Part shown: piece by piece, positions 53,558-64,000 of the stretch
Position numbering within the stretch: the stretch's first letter is position 1
Layout: each line of letters begins with the position of its first letter
NCBI GenBank assembly: GCA_014529385.2
Contig: CM043947.1
Span: forward strand, 102,364,311-102,428,310
Source: Adiantum capillus-veneris
Lineage: Eukaryota; Streptophyta; Polypodiopsida; Polypodiales; Pteridaceae
Length of the DNA stretch: 64,000 nucleotides
Direction: 5' to 3'
Position numbers and translations under genes: made by a program
Notes under the pieces: model-generated
Told to the model about the DNA's origin: nothing
The model's input: only the letters and a program-made list of their open reading frames with translations
The model's database searches: none

Positions 53558-53905
53558 AGATAAGTTAGCCCTAGAATGATGGACCTATATACAATGCAAG
53601 GAGGGGGGGGACTTTCTAGTGAGGGAAGAAATGTGTCGGTGTTCCTAAGTGCATTCACACACATCACTACCACATATATGATAACAATGACCTATTCCTG
53701 CACCGTGAAGGCATGTGACCTTATACAAGTGCGAGAATTCAACGGTAAAATTATTGGTAAGGAGCCATTGAAGAAACATGTGCTTGACAATGTTTTGTTC
53801 AAAATGTATGCCTAATGTGGCACCCTTACAAAAGCGCATTAAGTTCTTGATGAGTTTTCTATCCAAGCGCACATTGGTTAGAGTATATGCAAAATGTAGT
53901 GCCCT

Positions 53906-54125
53906 GTCTCAACGAGTGCTAGCTCAGTTGATAGAGCAAGAGCCTCTTGTGTCTAAGGTCTTGGGTTCAAACCTCCTTGACAACTCGTGTGACATGAAGC
54001 CCTTAGGGGTTGTTCCCATGATCCATATGATAGGTTGGCCACCCTTAACCGGCTCGGATGCTCCACCTCACGGAGTCGGGTGTGTGAGTTGTAGTTTCAA
54101 GTTCTTACTCTCTTTAAAAAAAAAA
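53906..54125 (+). mobile_element. tRNA-derived SINE
   Basis: About 220 bp with a tRNA-like head: A box TAGCTCAGTTGATAGAGC (53920-53937) and B box GGTTCAAACC (53964-53973), spaced as in tRNA genes. A tRNA-unrelated body and a 14-A tail (54116-54129) follow. It is flanked by a direct repeat AAAATGTAGTGCCCT (53891-53905 and 54126-54140, overlapping the A tail). This is the signature of LINE-machinery insertion and pol III transcription. It interrupts the PPR remnant. The head is tRNA-like, but I cannot name the parent tRNA. Confidence 0.88.
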
Positions 54126-54384
54126 AAAATGTAGTGCCCTTATGAAATGACATAAAGTTATTGATGAGCTTCCTATCCAAAATGTGGAACGCGTTGACTC
54201 TAGGATATTCCCATTATGGCTATATCATGGAAGCCGTGGATTGTTTGTAGTGGATGCAAAGGGATGCAACCTTAGATGCTGACATGCGTAAGAGATTTCA
54301 TGATGAGATTAAAATTTCATGCTCAATTTTCATGTCAAATGTGGTTCCCCTAAAAAAGCACAAAGTGTACTTGATGGGCCTTGG

Positions 54385-54799
54385 CACTAAGTAACACCCA
54401 CTTTAATGTGGGGTGGAGCAATGGGATCGATGGTCCGGGTTGAGGAGCGGGATCTCGAGGCATGCTAAACACAGTCGTGGAAAAAGAGGGGCGCAGTAAA
54501 TCTGGCCAGCGGGAAAAACGAGGGGTGTTGTCGAGATTTGAATCGGTGAGCTTGCAATCTGAATTTAGGGTCGCATAGGCTAACTACCTCAGCTACGCGC
54601 GCATCATGTATGCATAGTCGTTTTTATGGCCTTACATTGTGAGGTGACATACATTCCCCAGGTTGTCCAAGTTTAGTGCCCATCTAAGTTTAGTTTTTTA
54701 TTTGACTATTGCAACTGCGATCTCCCCGGCTTTCGTGCTTGGACTTCCCCGCCCTTGATCCCATTACCTCCCCCCCTTAAATACAGGTGTTACTTAGTG
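54385..54799. mobile_element. CACTA-like MITE with internal pol III-like boxes
   Basis: 415-bp element with inverted ends CACTAAGTAACACC (54385-54398) and GGTGTTACTTAGTG (54786-54799). Weaker inverted similarity extends about 45 bp inward (AATGGGATC near 54420 against GATCCCATT near 54760). CACTA ends belong to the En/Spm superfamily. TTG occurs on both sides with one extra G on the left, a possible 3-bp target duplication. No transposase, so non-autonomous. On the minus strand it contains A-box-like TAGCTGAGGTAGTTA (complement of 54581-54595) and B-box-like GATTCAAATCTCG (complement of 54532-54544), spaced as in a tRNA. Confidence 0.7.
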
Positions 54800-54870
54800 T
54801 TGAGGCTTGATGGGCATCCTCTTTAGGATGTCGTCTCTTGAAGTGCGTTCGGGAAAGGGACAGCCATGTG

Positions 54871-56569
54871 GCACAATTTCTCAGTTTTAATAATCCCCAC
54901 CCCATCTTTTTGCAGTAGCTTGAAACCTTTCAATTGTCACCTATGCCCTTCACTGCCCTCACTCTTGCAACGACTCTTCACCTTCAAAATTTGAATTTGT
55001 TGTGTGAGACCTACAACTGGTGATTTAAGTCCCGTACGTTATGTCAACTGTTTCGCAAGAGGAGACAGATAAAATCCAAGCCGTTCATAATAAAGCCAGG
55101 GATGCTGTCCAGATTTTCATTAAGTTCCATAGGATTAGAAGCCGGATTCGTAAAGGGACTGCCTTTAAACGTGGACATCGTGGTTAAAAAATCGTCTCAC
55201 GAGCAGAGCGGACACGCTGGGGAGGGTAAAAGCCACAGCTGACGATTGAATCCGAATATTATGGATTACATACATCAAGTAATTACTTTCTTTTAGGAAG
55301 GGATGGTTAAATTATTCGGGATACCGTCACCGCTTCTTCTCTGAGAAAAAGAGTTTACGACCGTGGGCCTTCTGCCTCCACGCGGCATTGCTTCGTCAGG
55401 CTTTCGCCCATTGCAGAAGATTCCCCACTGCTACCTCCCACATTTTTCTCATGCTATCGGCCCCTGCAATAGGTTGCATACCCACTCCTCCCCCTAGTTT
55501 CACTATTGAATCTTGCTATCCAAGGCCGACCGCCCGTTGCCCCCCCAACCCCACACACAAATTGCCTTATATTCTTGTTGCACAATGTCACCTCTCACCA
55601 TCTACGCAATCCGCATTGTCCTCCTCCACTCTCTACTCTTGCTATCCAAATAAGAGTTTCTCATTGCGTCATATCTTTGATGTCCTCGTTCATGCATATC
55701 ATTTGATCTCCTCAATCAACACAAGAACTATAAACAAGCTATTGAGTTATCGTAAGGGTTGGGGATTATAGCTTTCTACGTTTGATTAAGTGCTCAACTC
55801 TTCCACCTTTGATTATGTGTAAGCGAGTCTAACCCCATCCAAGGATGTCTCGCAGTTTTGCGTGTGTGAGTTCCCGATCGTCGATCCCACCGGTTGCTCT
55901 TTATTGAAGACCGACGATCCCACCGGTTGCTCTTTATTGAAGACCCTGTGGTATATAGTGCAGAGGGATAGGTTAGGAACTGGTCACGTGAGCCCATAAC
56001 CCTGCCTTTAAAGCAGAGTTGTTGCACAAGAAGGCAAGCATCCAGGTGATCACATGTTAGATTAGGCCATAGCTAGACTGTTTCGTCAAAAATCTTCATA
56101 GAAATGTCATTTTTCAGTTTGCCACATTTGGTATGTTTAGTTTGAGGCTATGACGATTCATTTTACTTGTGGTTACCTTTTTGGGTGAGAACCTTGAGGG
56201 TACGTCTCATTGTCATCGGTAGTGGGATATGGCTTTTGAATACACACTTGCTAATAGTGTCATAAGTAAGGGTATTGGACATTGATGACCTTTTTTCATG
56301 TTTCAAACGTTTTTCATATTCAGAATGTGTTCCGAGCTACCCCAAGATGTCTCTGTTGGACTTTCAAAGGTTTTTCATTAACTTCTATACAAAACCATAT
56401 AATGCTTGCAGGTGGGATTGTGGTTTGAATGGTTGTGAGCCTTTTCCTAATGCTTCTATCTACTCATCGAGTCTTAAGAGCATGATGCTCTTTCAGCCAT
56501 TTGAAGTCTTACACACACACACACACGTGCGCGCGTTGTCGGAGTGTGCGGTTTTCCAGGGTTGATTGG
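54871..56569. other. Unassigned interval
   Basis: Holds a 127-codon plus-strand ORF (55388-55771) with no recognised domain and a biased Pro/Ser/Cys content that may be chance. It also holds a 33-bp tandem pair and a short CA/CG alternating stretch (56513-56536). No LTR or transposon end was recognised. Confidence 0.4.
55880..55945. repeat. 33-bp unit repeated twice
   Basis: GTCGATCCCACCGGTTGCTC.. and GACGATCCCACCGGTTGCTC.., each 33 bp ending ATTGAAGACC, one mismatch between units. Confidence 0.9.
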
Positions 56570-58638
56570 GAAAGCACCGGGCCTTTGGCTGTAGATAGGA
56601 GCTTAGCAGGCATTCAGACTAGGATAATAGAGTGCAGGTAGAAGTATTCAATAGGTTAGTACACATAGTACTGTAGATTCAAGGAGAGTAGAGAGAGAAG
56701 ATTGCAATTAAGAACAATAAGTATTGATATGATGAAGAAACAAAGCTTTCAAATTTAAGAACTATGGTACAGCATATACACTATAAGAATTCTAGCTACG
56801 CTTTTACAATCCAGTTGCATACGTCCGATTGGTATGCTTGCTCCCAGGCAGAAGGACTCCCCTGTGCTCCAGCAGGTTCTTCCTCCCAAAAACTTGAAGA
56901 TATTACCTCTTCCAAAAATCCAATCCAACCTTAAAAATCCCAACCCCCCTTTAGTGCAAAAATTTCCCTTTTATAAAGGTCCCAATCTCCCCAAAAAGAG
57001 AAAAAAAATGGAGCTTCCTCCCCCCGTTCACTTCAACTTGAGCTCCTATTAGAATTCTTCTTGCATTGCTAGCATTTGGCATACTTCTTTTGGAAACAAG
57101 TTCATGGTGCACATTCAGTTTGTCTTTTTGTCCCCTCGGCTTGGCCGCCCATTTCCCTTTTGCACTCCCCCTTTTTGCCGGCCTTGATCCTTTGCTTTGC
57201 CCTCTCTCTTGCTCCCTTGGCATCACCACGAGACCCCTTGTATGGGCTCTTCTAATTGCCTTTTAGGCCACCTTGATGTCTCCCTCTTTACCTGCTGTGG
57301 GACCCCTCCCCTACCCGAGCAATAGCGACCTCGCTATTGGGGGGGAGGGGCACTCTTTAAAAGTGTTTGTTGCGCGGGACCGACCCCCAGCCAACGGGCC
57401 GCCACATCATCACTGTAGCACGCCGCCCACAGGCCAGTGAAAACAACCAGCCGCGCCAGCGCTCTCATTCAAAACCGCCACGCTGTCGCCCCTGCAGGAC
57501 CGCGCCCGTCACGAGCCGCCACGGCTTCACGGAGCAAGAGCTCCCACTGCCACACGCTTCATTCAAGCTGCCACGTGGCGAGTGCTCGTGAGCTACCTCC
57601 AAAGACCGCCATTTCCTTGGGGAAAAAAACCCAAAATGAACCAATTTTTGTCTCTTCTGTTCTACTTACTAGATGTTGCTTAAGAACCTAGTCGCCGAGC
57701 TGTAAAGTTCCACCATGAGCTGCCTTCTGGAACTTCAATGCCCACTATCCTTGCCACTTTTGAACCTCATCGAGCCCACCGAACCAATCTAGGAAAGTGA
57801 AAAAAAAACACCTAGGACTGTTTTATAGTCAACTATCACTGCTCTCTAAACTGATATATCTCAACCACCGAGACTCGGATTGGCGCACCGTAACTTTTAG
57901 CTAGTCCCAGTTGGTGTCCACTACTCTTGTAAATCTCGTCGAGCTCCGCAAACATATGATGGCATGCTTTCCAGAGTGATCAAACTGGCTCAAAATCGGG
58001 CCCTGTCAACACGTTATAGCTCTGTAACTTTGCCTCTCAGACTCCGATTGCTGATTTAATCCCTGTGCATAGTCAATTCCTCCTACCTTCATATGATACC
58101 TACCCTGCTCTAGAACCTTTTCGAGGCTCAAAAGACGCCAGATTTCACAATTCCCCATGTGGCTGGGTGGGCATCAACCTAGCCCCTAGCAAAACTTCAA
58201 CTGGCCATAATTTGCAATCCATGGCTCCTATCTACAATCTGAAAACACGGTTAGGCTCCATAAAGCGAGCACTACACACCTGTACCCTGACTTCTACTTG
58301 GACCACCTGTCCTCTGCTGCTCTGTCCGGCAACAATCTGCAACACATTAAACCTTCAACCTTCAATATCTTGGGCTCCGTAGCTCTGTTTGATAAGCTGT
58401 CTGGACTTGTTCCTTCAGCACTTCAATCTCTACATTTCTAAGTAGAAAACCAGCCCTTCTTCCTTTCTTCACCTGTCAGCCCACTTGATCTACTTTGGTC
58501 TACAAAGACCCGCATAATACATACATTTCTGCTAATTTGATGCCATAAACAATTCTAACATACTACATAGATTTATCAAAGTTCATAGATACAAACAAAA
58601 CTCTGTTTTTCAGCTTGTGCATGCAAAGCAGCATGACA
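56570..58638 (-). mobile_element. 3' LTR of gypsy element J (left end approximate)
   Basis: On the minus strand an LTR starts TGTCATGCTGC at 58638, directly after the purine tract complementary to 58639-58654. A TATA box is at the complement of about 56970-56978 (CCTTTATAAAAGGG). The distal end near 56570 is a guess (..CCCAATCA). It has GC-rich parts (57370-57600) and phrases like those in other LTRs here. No partner LTR in the window. Several short ORFs inside are not supported. Confidence 0.45.
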
Positions 58639-58654
58639 TCCACCCCCTCTAAAC
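58639..58654 (-). promoter_or_regulatory. Polypurine tract of element J
   Basis: The minus strand reads GTTTAGAGGGGGTGGA next to the LTR start TGTCATG. Confidence 0.6.
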
Positions 58655-58679
58655 CTGCACATCCTCCGGTATGTGCCAA

Positions 58680-58971
58680 TCTTTAGAGGTTGTCCAAGCT
58701 AACATCTTCATCAAAAATCTCATCTTCATCATTTAAATCCTCATCTTAGTCCACATTGAAGTCTTTGTCTGCAAGTTGAAGGTCCTCATTCCTTTTTTTA
58801 TATAGCTTGACACGCTTACCTGCAACTAGAAGTTTTGGCTCTGTACCATCCATCTCACATAATTTTTACGTAGCATTAGGAAAAGCATGTTTAACCACAT
58901 ATGGGTCAAACCACCGCTTAACCATCTTCCACATAGCTGTGTACTGGTTGTCCAAATTGCTATCATAAATG
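58680..58971 (-). pseudogene. C-terminal end of pol, gypsy element J
   Basis: The minus strand from 58971 encodes LDNQYTAMWKMVKRWFDPYV, then VVKHAFPNAT, a stop, LCEMDGTEPKLLVAGKRVKL and YKKRNEDLQLADKDFNVD. This is the usual tail of gypsy integrase (P-Y-x-V-x-x-x-x-x-N-G-T..L..L-D-G-T..V-N-G-x-R-L-K-x-Y). One stop falls in the middle. It is cut upstream by LTR B2 at 58972, so B2 inserted into J. Confidence 0.6.
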
Positions 58972-59200
58972 TGCACGTCTGTCGCATGTGTCAATGCAAG
59001 GAACTTGCCAATACACTGTGTGCAAGCCACAAATGGCTCCAAGCACGCACCTAGCCTAAACTACTAAGCTCAAAGATGAGAATGATGTGTCACTCACCGC
59101 TCTACGCTTGCTGTCATGGAGGATTCCTCAATGCGAAGAAGAAGGAGCCGCCGCTGCGCCGTGCTCGACGGCTTCACCATCGTCGTGCCGTCATCGCAAT

Positions 59201-59272
<72 letters not shown>

Positions 59273-59575
59273 ACACACACACAAGGAGATGGAGAAGAAG
59301 AAGATGGAGATGGAGCAAGAGCACTCTTCAATTGCACACATGAAAGAATAAGTGAATTTTAGGTTTAGTTGACTTTTATATGAGCTCGCCCCATTCACAC
59401 TTGGGCACCCATGCTAAACCAACTAATCCCTTGAATGTTCCAGTTAGAGTGCACCTCTCATCGACGATCACTCTTACCCTATTCCTATTGGACCGACAAG
59501 CCCGGTACCTTGACTCTACCAAATAAATAATACGGTGTCCGTCTTAGGTGATAGGAATGTGCATGAGGGTTAACA
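58972..59575 (-). mobile_element. LTR of gypsy family B, copy B2
   Basis: 604 bp, sister of 1523-2109. It starts TGTTAACC at 59575 on the minus strand after the purine tract GGAAGGGGGG. A (CT)n tract is at about 59203-59268. TATA box as in B1. Confidence 0.7.
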
Positions 59576-60558
59576 TGCCCCCCTTCCGGATGTAGATTCC
59601 GTCCTCGGAAGCTATTGAGTTGAAGCTCGCTCATCGAGGTGGAAGAGCATTTGAGATGAATGTCCTTAGCCTTCTTCAGTCACTGCAAAATCAACAACAT
59701 TGGCACAGTAATTGCATTCTCATATACATTTTAAAAGCATAAACAGTTGTAGGCAGAAAATTTGATTGGTAACACAATTTTAAACCATTTGTCAGCAATC
59801 AACATTAAATTGCAATATAATCAACGCATAAATAGGTGTAAAGGTGAAAAATGAAACAAGTCTGGGGTCGCTAATTTAACGGTTGAAAGGCACAAAAGAT
59901 CGACTATTAATACCATGGGCAAGCATCTCAATTTTCTTTGGTCAATTATGTTGTTTAATCGCGAGAGCCAAGTATTCATGTCTGAGGGCTGACTAGAGGC
60001 TATACCTAGAAGGCCTTGTAGTTAAGCTACGATAAAAGGAATTCTCATGAAATCATTGCCTGACTTATTTCCTTTTCTTTGACCCCCAAAGTATTTTCAC
60101 ATTGTTCCAATTTTGATGTGTGTGCTTATTTTGTATGCCTTGGGTTTTCTGTTTTTCAAGGAAAAGCGCCCACACTGGGAACTTCTAAGGCTCTGGTACC
60201 ATAGGCGATACATGTGAGTGAAGTACCCAATCAAGCTGAGATTTCTCTTCCAGCTTAAGATTTTACATTGTGGCACTTTGATTTATTTATTTTTTTTGTT
60301 CGTTTTCAACATTTTAATTTTATAACTTTGGGGGGTCATATAACACTGTTACACCTCCCCAGGCTCATCACACTAGTAAAATCCCTGTATAATACTTAAG
60401 CTAAAGGTCAATAGGGACTAAGCCCACTAGAAAGCCCTAGTAAATTTCACACAATGCTCCCTAAATCAGATTAAGAAACTAAGTAACCATTGATTATTAG
60501 GAAGGAATTCCCCATGGTATTAAGAGAAGATCTCTAACACCTAGCTTGGTCAAACTAG
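59576..60558 (-). mobile_element. Internal non-coding part of family B, copy B2, cut by LTR K
   Basis: Similar along its length to 2110-3095, with scattered substitutions and small indels. The minus strand next to the LTR encodes SEDGIYIRKGG where B1 has FEDEIYLRKGG. Similarity ends at CAAACTAG (60558) where the LTR of K begins. Confidence 0.65.
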
Positions 60559-60730
60559 TGAGGCGGTCCGGGGCGGGCAACAAGAAGAGTGGCCTCTAAG
60601 CACCCTTCTAGGCTCCCGTGCTGCTCAATTGGGTTGGGGTTGGAAAAAACAACAAACACACACACAAACCCGCAACCTAACCCTACACAAATTTGGGGCA
60701 CCACCTAGTTTTGGATGCGAACTAGGACGC

Positions 60731-60778
<48 letters not shown>

Positions 60779-63156
60779 TGCTCGGGCTGCTTTGAAATGT
60801 TCAACAGTGATCAAGCAAACACAATTATATATGTAAGAAAAAGAGGGAAGGGGGAGGGGGTGATTGTTGCACTAATACCTTCTTACAAATCTGTCATGAC
60901 CAATGAAAGTGAGATTAGTATTTGTTCAACATAGCTTGAGTAAATTACACCACAACACATCATAAGAAAAGCTACCCCAATCATTGTCTTAAGGCCAGGG
61001 GAGTCCTCTGCACCCTGTCGCCCTCTTACAATATGTGGAATTTATGGCTAAATTGATGACAACACCCAGACAAGCTATCAAGAACTTTTAAAAAAAAACA
61101 CCAAGACACTTACACATCATTGTTGTCCATTACTTCACGTTGGAAGAGAGACAAAGTGGCCAAGCTTAGTCCAAATCCACCCTCCTTGATTCAGCAAATG
61201 TTGGGCTTACACTAGTAAGAGAAATGATAGATTTCCTACTCTCAATTGATGATCACTCTCTCTTACAATGTCATCGAGCTCCCTTGCTAATCACCCCTAT
61301 TACAACACATGCACATGCATAGACAATGAGCTTCCACTCAAGAGCTCCTTCTAGAGAGTTTGAGCTTGGCTTCTCAAGCTATAGCATAGTGCTCTTGCTT
61401 ATGGCTCTCCCCTTGTGCTAGCTACACCCTCCTTTTATAGCAATTTTGAAGGCTAGGGTTACTCCTCTAACCATGGTTGGGTTAGATTTTCAACACTTAT
61501 CTAATTTATTTTTCTTGGAATTATCAAGAAGTTGGTGTGGATAGATGAATAAGAGAGAGAGGAGAGAAGTGGAGGTGATAGGACTTTTTATAGTAGGTTA
61601 GTGTTAGTAAATTAGTAGAGTTAGTTATTTTATTGATTTACAAATGGAATTGGATATTTACAATGGGAGTATCCAAGTAGGATACAAATAAGGAAGAAAA
61701 AACTCTTAATAGGTAAGAAAACATGGATTTCTTACAATGTTGATGCTCCAAGTGTCTTGAGTAGGGTCAATTTTGACACTTGTTGACGGTCCACTAGCTT
61801 TGACAGTACGTTTTTTTCACTCTTGACCTTCCTTTGGGAGCCAAGGTAATTGAATATGAGTAATCAATCACCATGATGCTGTCTTTCAAGAGAAGAGGCT
61901 GAATTTTATAATTTTTTGATAGATATGGGTAATATGGATGAGTAAAAATGAGACTAGGTGGTCAATTTTGGAATGGAAGTGTGTGTAGGAAACATGAGTT
62001 CACCATGGTTTCTCTTATTCTTCAAGGTTTAGAAGAAGGTGAGTAGGGTGCAGAGAGGAGTGGTGAGAGAGGTGGGGATGATGAGTGGAGAGGTGTGTGT
62101 GAAAGAGGAAAATGATAAAGTGGAAGAGGGAGTGTGGCTGCATAGCATGGGCAAACTGGGGTCCACAAATAAAATCCTAGCTCACAGCTCGTAGCTCAAA
62201 AAAATATGAAAAAAATTTAGATGAAAGTTCAGCTCACGAGCTACAACTTTTGTTTGTATCACCTTTTCAAATTCGGGGAGCATGTGATCTTTAAAAATTC
62301 AGCAAAACCGACTGTTTTTTCCACGGCACAAGGTCCTTGTGAGGTCCTTCTTTGGATGATTCTTTTGAATACCTCCAAGAGTGAGCTCCCCATGGTGCAT
62401 GCATGCATTTCACATACCCTTGATTTTATTTGGTAGGTCTATAATTGAAGATATTGTTGAGATCATGATATAAGTGAATAGTACAACTAAGAAAATCAAA
62501 TATTGAGGGGTCTAAAAAAATATGTACATGTCAAATATAAATAATATAGGTGAAAAAAATATAAAGGGGTCAAAATAAATCTCTCTTATTATAATTCTAC
62601 CATAAAAAGATGAATATTTTTGGTGTTCTAATTTATGAGAGTAAGAGAGAATAGATGTAGGAAGGAAAATCACAATAGTGAAAAAATATACAAATAAATA
62701 AAACTAGTTTTTTGGATTTTTGTTGGGATGCAGTTACACCAAAAATAAGAGAAGCTTGCATGAAATTATTTTTATATAGAATAAAGAGTATGCAAAATGG
62801 TAAGAAAAAATATAGTAATGGTGAGTCAATGTACATAGCATAAATAACACACCATAAGTAGAAATATTTAAATAAATACCAAAATAATTATGAAAAAACC
62901 TTTTATTTAGGCCCTATATACAATGAAATATTTACACACAAATGGGCCATAATATACTTATATTTTTTTATTTTTTTGGCTCAACTAGCCCAATGACTAG
63001 CTAGCTGAGGGTTTTTAAGAAGATATGGGAAAAGTCCCCTAACTCACACACACCTATATACAGTCAAATGGTAGGGATAGCCACAGTGTTTGGATGATTT
63101 TGGTAGGGTGGGTTAACTCACTATGGCAATTACGGAGAGCCGAAAAACGGCTATCA
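60559..63156 (-). mobile_element. 3' LTR of element K, relative of element C
   Basis: 2,598 bp. On the minus strand it starts TGATAGCCG at 63156 and ends ..CCGGACCGCCTCA at 60559, the same ends as LTR C. It has a GA/CT tract at about 60735-60775 and a TATA box at about 61434-61442 (complement). It is clearly diverged from LTR C, more so in the U3 part. The four bases outside its end are CTAG (60555-60558), a possible target duplication; the other side is beyond the window. Confidence 0.88.
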
Positions 63157-63160
63157 TTAG

Positions 63161-63171
63161 CCCTCCCCCAG
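63161..63171 (-). promoter_or_regulatory. Polypurine tract of element K
   Basis: The minus strand reads TGGGGGAGGG four bases before the LTR start, as in C. Confidence 0.8.
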
Positions 63172-63184
63172 GATGATGGTATAT

Positions 63185-64000
63185 TCATGTACCATCATAG
63201 AGCATCTTTTCCAAAGAGAGTGCTTCAGAGTCCTTGACGAGGTCTTCATTGTTTGGCCCCTCAGAATTTTGGTTTGAGTTACACTCATGCTTCATGGAAC
63301 AATACCTACATGAGATAGCTGCCTTTTGACAGATCTTTGGTAGATCCTTTGGTAGAAGGCGACTCAAATAAGGCTTCAAGCGATACCCGTTTACCTTCCT
63401 GGAGTGCTCTTTCCCATTCAAGTCCATAAGCTGATAGTAACTTGAATTGAAATCCTTCTTGACTATGTATGGCCCTTGCCATCTTGTTTCAAATTTGGCA
63501 TCAAAACGATTGTCGAGTCGATTGTCATACCTTAGCACAAGATCTCCTTCATTGATGCCTTTGTCCTTTAGTTTCTTGTCAAGCTTTTCCTTCGCCTGCA
63601 TAGATTTCCTCTTGTAGCACTCGTATGCTGCTTCTCTTTTCCACTCAAGCTCAGCTAAGGTAAGAAGTCGATCCATCCATGCTTCTTGATCATCTTGTTC
63701 TGCTTTGCCATGAAGTCGTATTGTTGGGATGTTGAGCTCAATTGGTTGTAAAACCTCTTGACCATAGACCAAGTGAAATGGTGTAAACTCCGTGGCTTCC
63801 CTATATGTGGTTCGATACGCCCACAAGGCACCATCCAAGAAGTCATCCCACAACTTTGTCTTGTTTTTCACCATCTTTCTAATGATGCCTGCAATGACAC
63901 CATTAGCTTTTTCTACCAGACCATTGGATTGGGGATAGTAGGGTGTACTATGACGACGTAGAATGTGAAGTTCTTCACAGACTTCTGTAAGCAAGCCCTT
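63185..64000 (-). CDS. pol: Integrase C-terminal part of element K Pol (runs off window)
   Basis: At least 269 residues, open to the window edge, stop at 63185. It contains the last part of the integrase core (YYPQSNGLVEKANGVI with the catalytic Glu), ALWAYRTTYREATEFTPFHL and the tail GDLVLRYDNRLD, RWQGPYIV, NGYRLKPYL. It then has a Cys-containing tail ending in MLYDGT. It is about 90% identical by eye to the C-terminal part of C's Pol, and is free of the two stops seen there, so it shows the normal length of the family's C-terminus. Confidence 0.88.
   Translation of the reverse strand, partial: KGLLTEVCEELHILRRHSTPYYPQSNGLVEKANGVIAGIIRKMVKNKTKLWDDFLDGALWAYRTTYREATEFTPFHLVYGQEVLQPIELNIPTIRLHGKAEQDDQEAWMDRLLTLAELEWKREAAYECYKRKSMQAKEKLDKKLKDKGINEGDLVLRYDNRLDNRFDAKFETRWQGPYIVKKDFNSSYYQLMDLNGKEHSRKVNGYRLKPYLSRLLPKDLPKICQKAAISCRYCSMKHECNSNQNSEGPNNEDLVKDSEALSLEKMLYDGT

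Larger units (their letters stand above)
53640..54870 (+). pseudogene. PPR (pentatricopeptide repeat) gene remnant, split by a SINE and a MITE
   Basis: Plus-strand pieces of a plant PPR protein, a family of organelle RNA-binding proteins. 53705-53890: TVKACDLIQVREFNGKII..LDNVLFKMYA, then after a stop CGTLTKAH and VLDEFS. This matches the family's K-A-C..G-K-x-I-H..N-x-L-x-x-M-Y-A-x-C-G-x-L-x-x-A-x-x-V-F-D-E pattern. After the SINE: KCSALMK, HKVIDELPIQNV, then in another frame MWNALTLGYSHYGYIMEAVD and WMQRDATLDAD (W-N-A-M-I-x-G-Y-x-x-x-G). After the MITE: D-V-V-S. Stops and frameshifts are many. About two repeat units are recognisable. It is dead and was once a multi-repeat PPR gene. Confidence 0.7.

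Noticed and set aside
53914-53990. A functional tRNA gene
   Set aside because: A and B boxes are present but the stems do not pair into a good cloverleaf. The unit has a poly(A) tail and target duplications, so it is a SINE head.
57367-57691. GC-rich ORFs as a host gene exon
   Set aside because: They lie in the proposed LTR of J, overlap in two frames, and have no domain or splice context.

Overview
This window looks like nuclear DNA of a land plant, built almost entirely of transposable elements. The evidence is large nested Ty3/gypsy elements with plant-type LTRs, a Ty1/copia element primed by initiator tRNA-Met (TGGTATCAGAGC), a tRNA-headed SINE, a CACTA-like MITE and a decayed pentatricopeptide-repeat (PPR) gene. 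I see no intact ordinary host gene, no rRNA and no CRISPR. The species cannot be fixed from sequence alone; a large-genome vascular plant (fern, lycophyte or gymnosperm) would fit.

Layout. 1-5793: remains of a minus-strand gypsy element (F), partly duplicated and interrupted by a 3' LTR fragment (B1). 5794-14649: element A, a very young Athila-like gypsy element on the plus strand. Its 366-bp LTRs differ at one base. Gag and pol are in one frame separated by a single TAG, and pol runs on past integrase into an extension of about 830 residues. 14651-19526: more of F, split by a plus-strand LTR (G). 20085-46220: a four-level nest. A copia relic I (minus) is interrupted by gypsy element D (minus, 21131-45563). 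D is interrupted by a fragment of gypsy element E (plus), which is interrupted by gypsy element C (plus, 29740-42076). LTR divergence (D about 1.2%, C about 0.6%, by hand count) agrees with this order. 47567-51208: copia derivative H, with 5-bp target duplications and no integrase or most of RT. 51209-56570: low-copy-looking DNA with a PPR pseudogene hit by a SINE and a CACTA-like MITE. 56570-58971: 3' end of gypsy element J. 58972-60558: B2, sister of B1. 60559-64000: 3' LTR and integrase end of K, a relative of C that leaves the window.

The most unusual content is in the 5' leaders of C, D and E, between the primer-binding site and gag. Each carries two related small ORFs of about 70 residues (types a and b). 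Type a of C and of E keep 47 of 70 residues, yet 32 of those 47 are spelled with different codons, so selection has acted on the protein. C also has two paralogous ORFs of about 150 residues (c, d) that short GT-AG introns could join. C and D have a second RNase H domain, as in the Tat/Ogre lineage, where some elements carry an extra ORF before gag. The a/b/c/d proteins match no family I recognise and are the best candidate for an undescribed system here.
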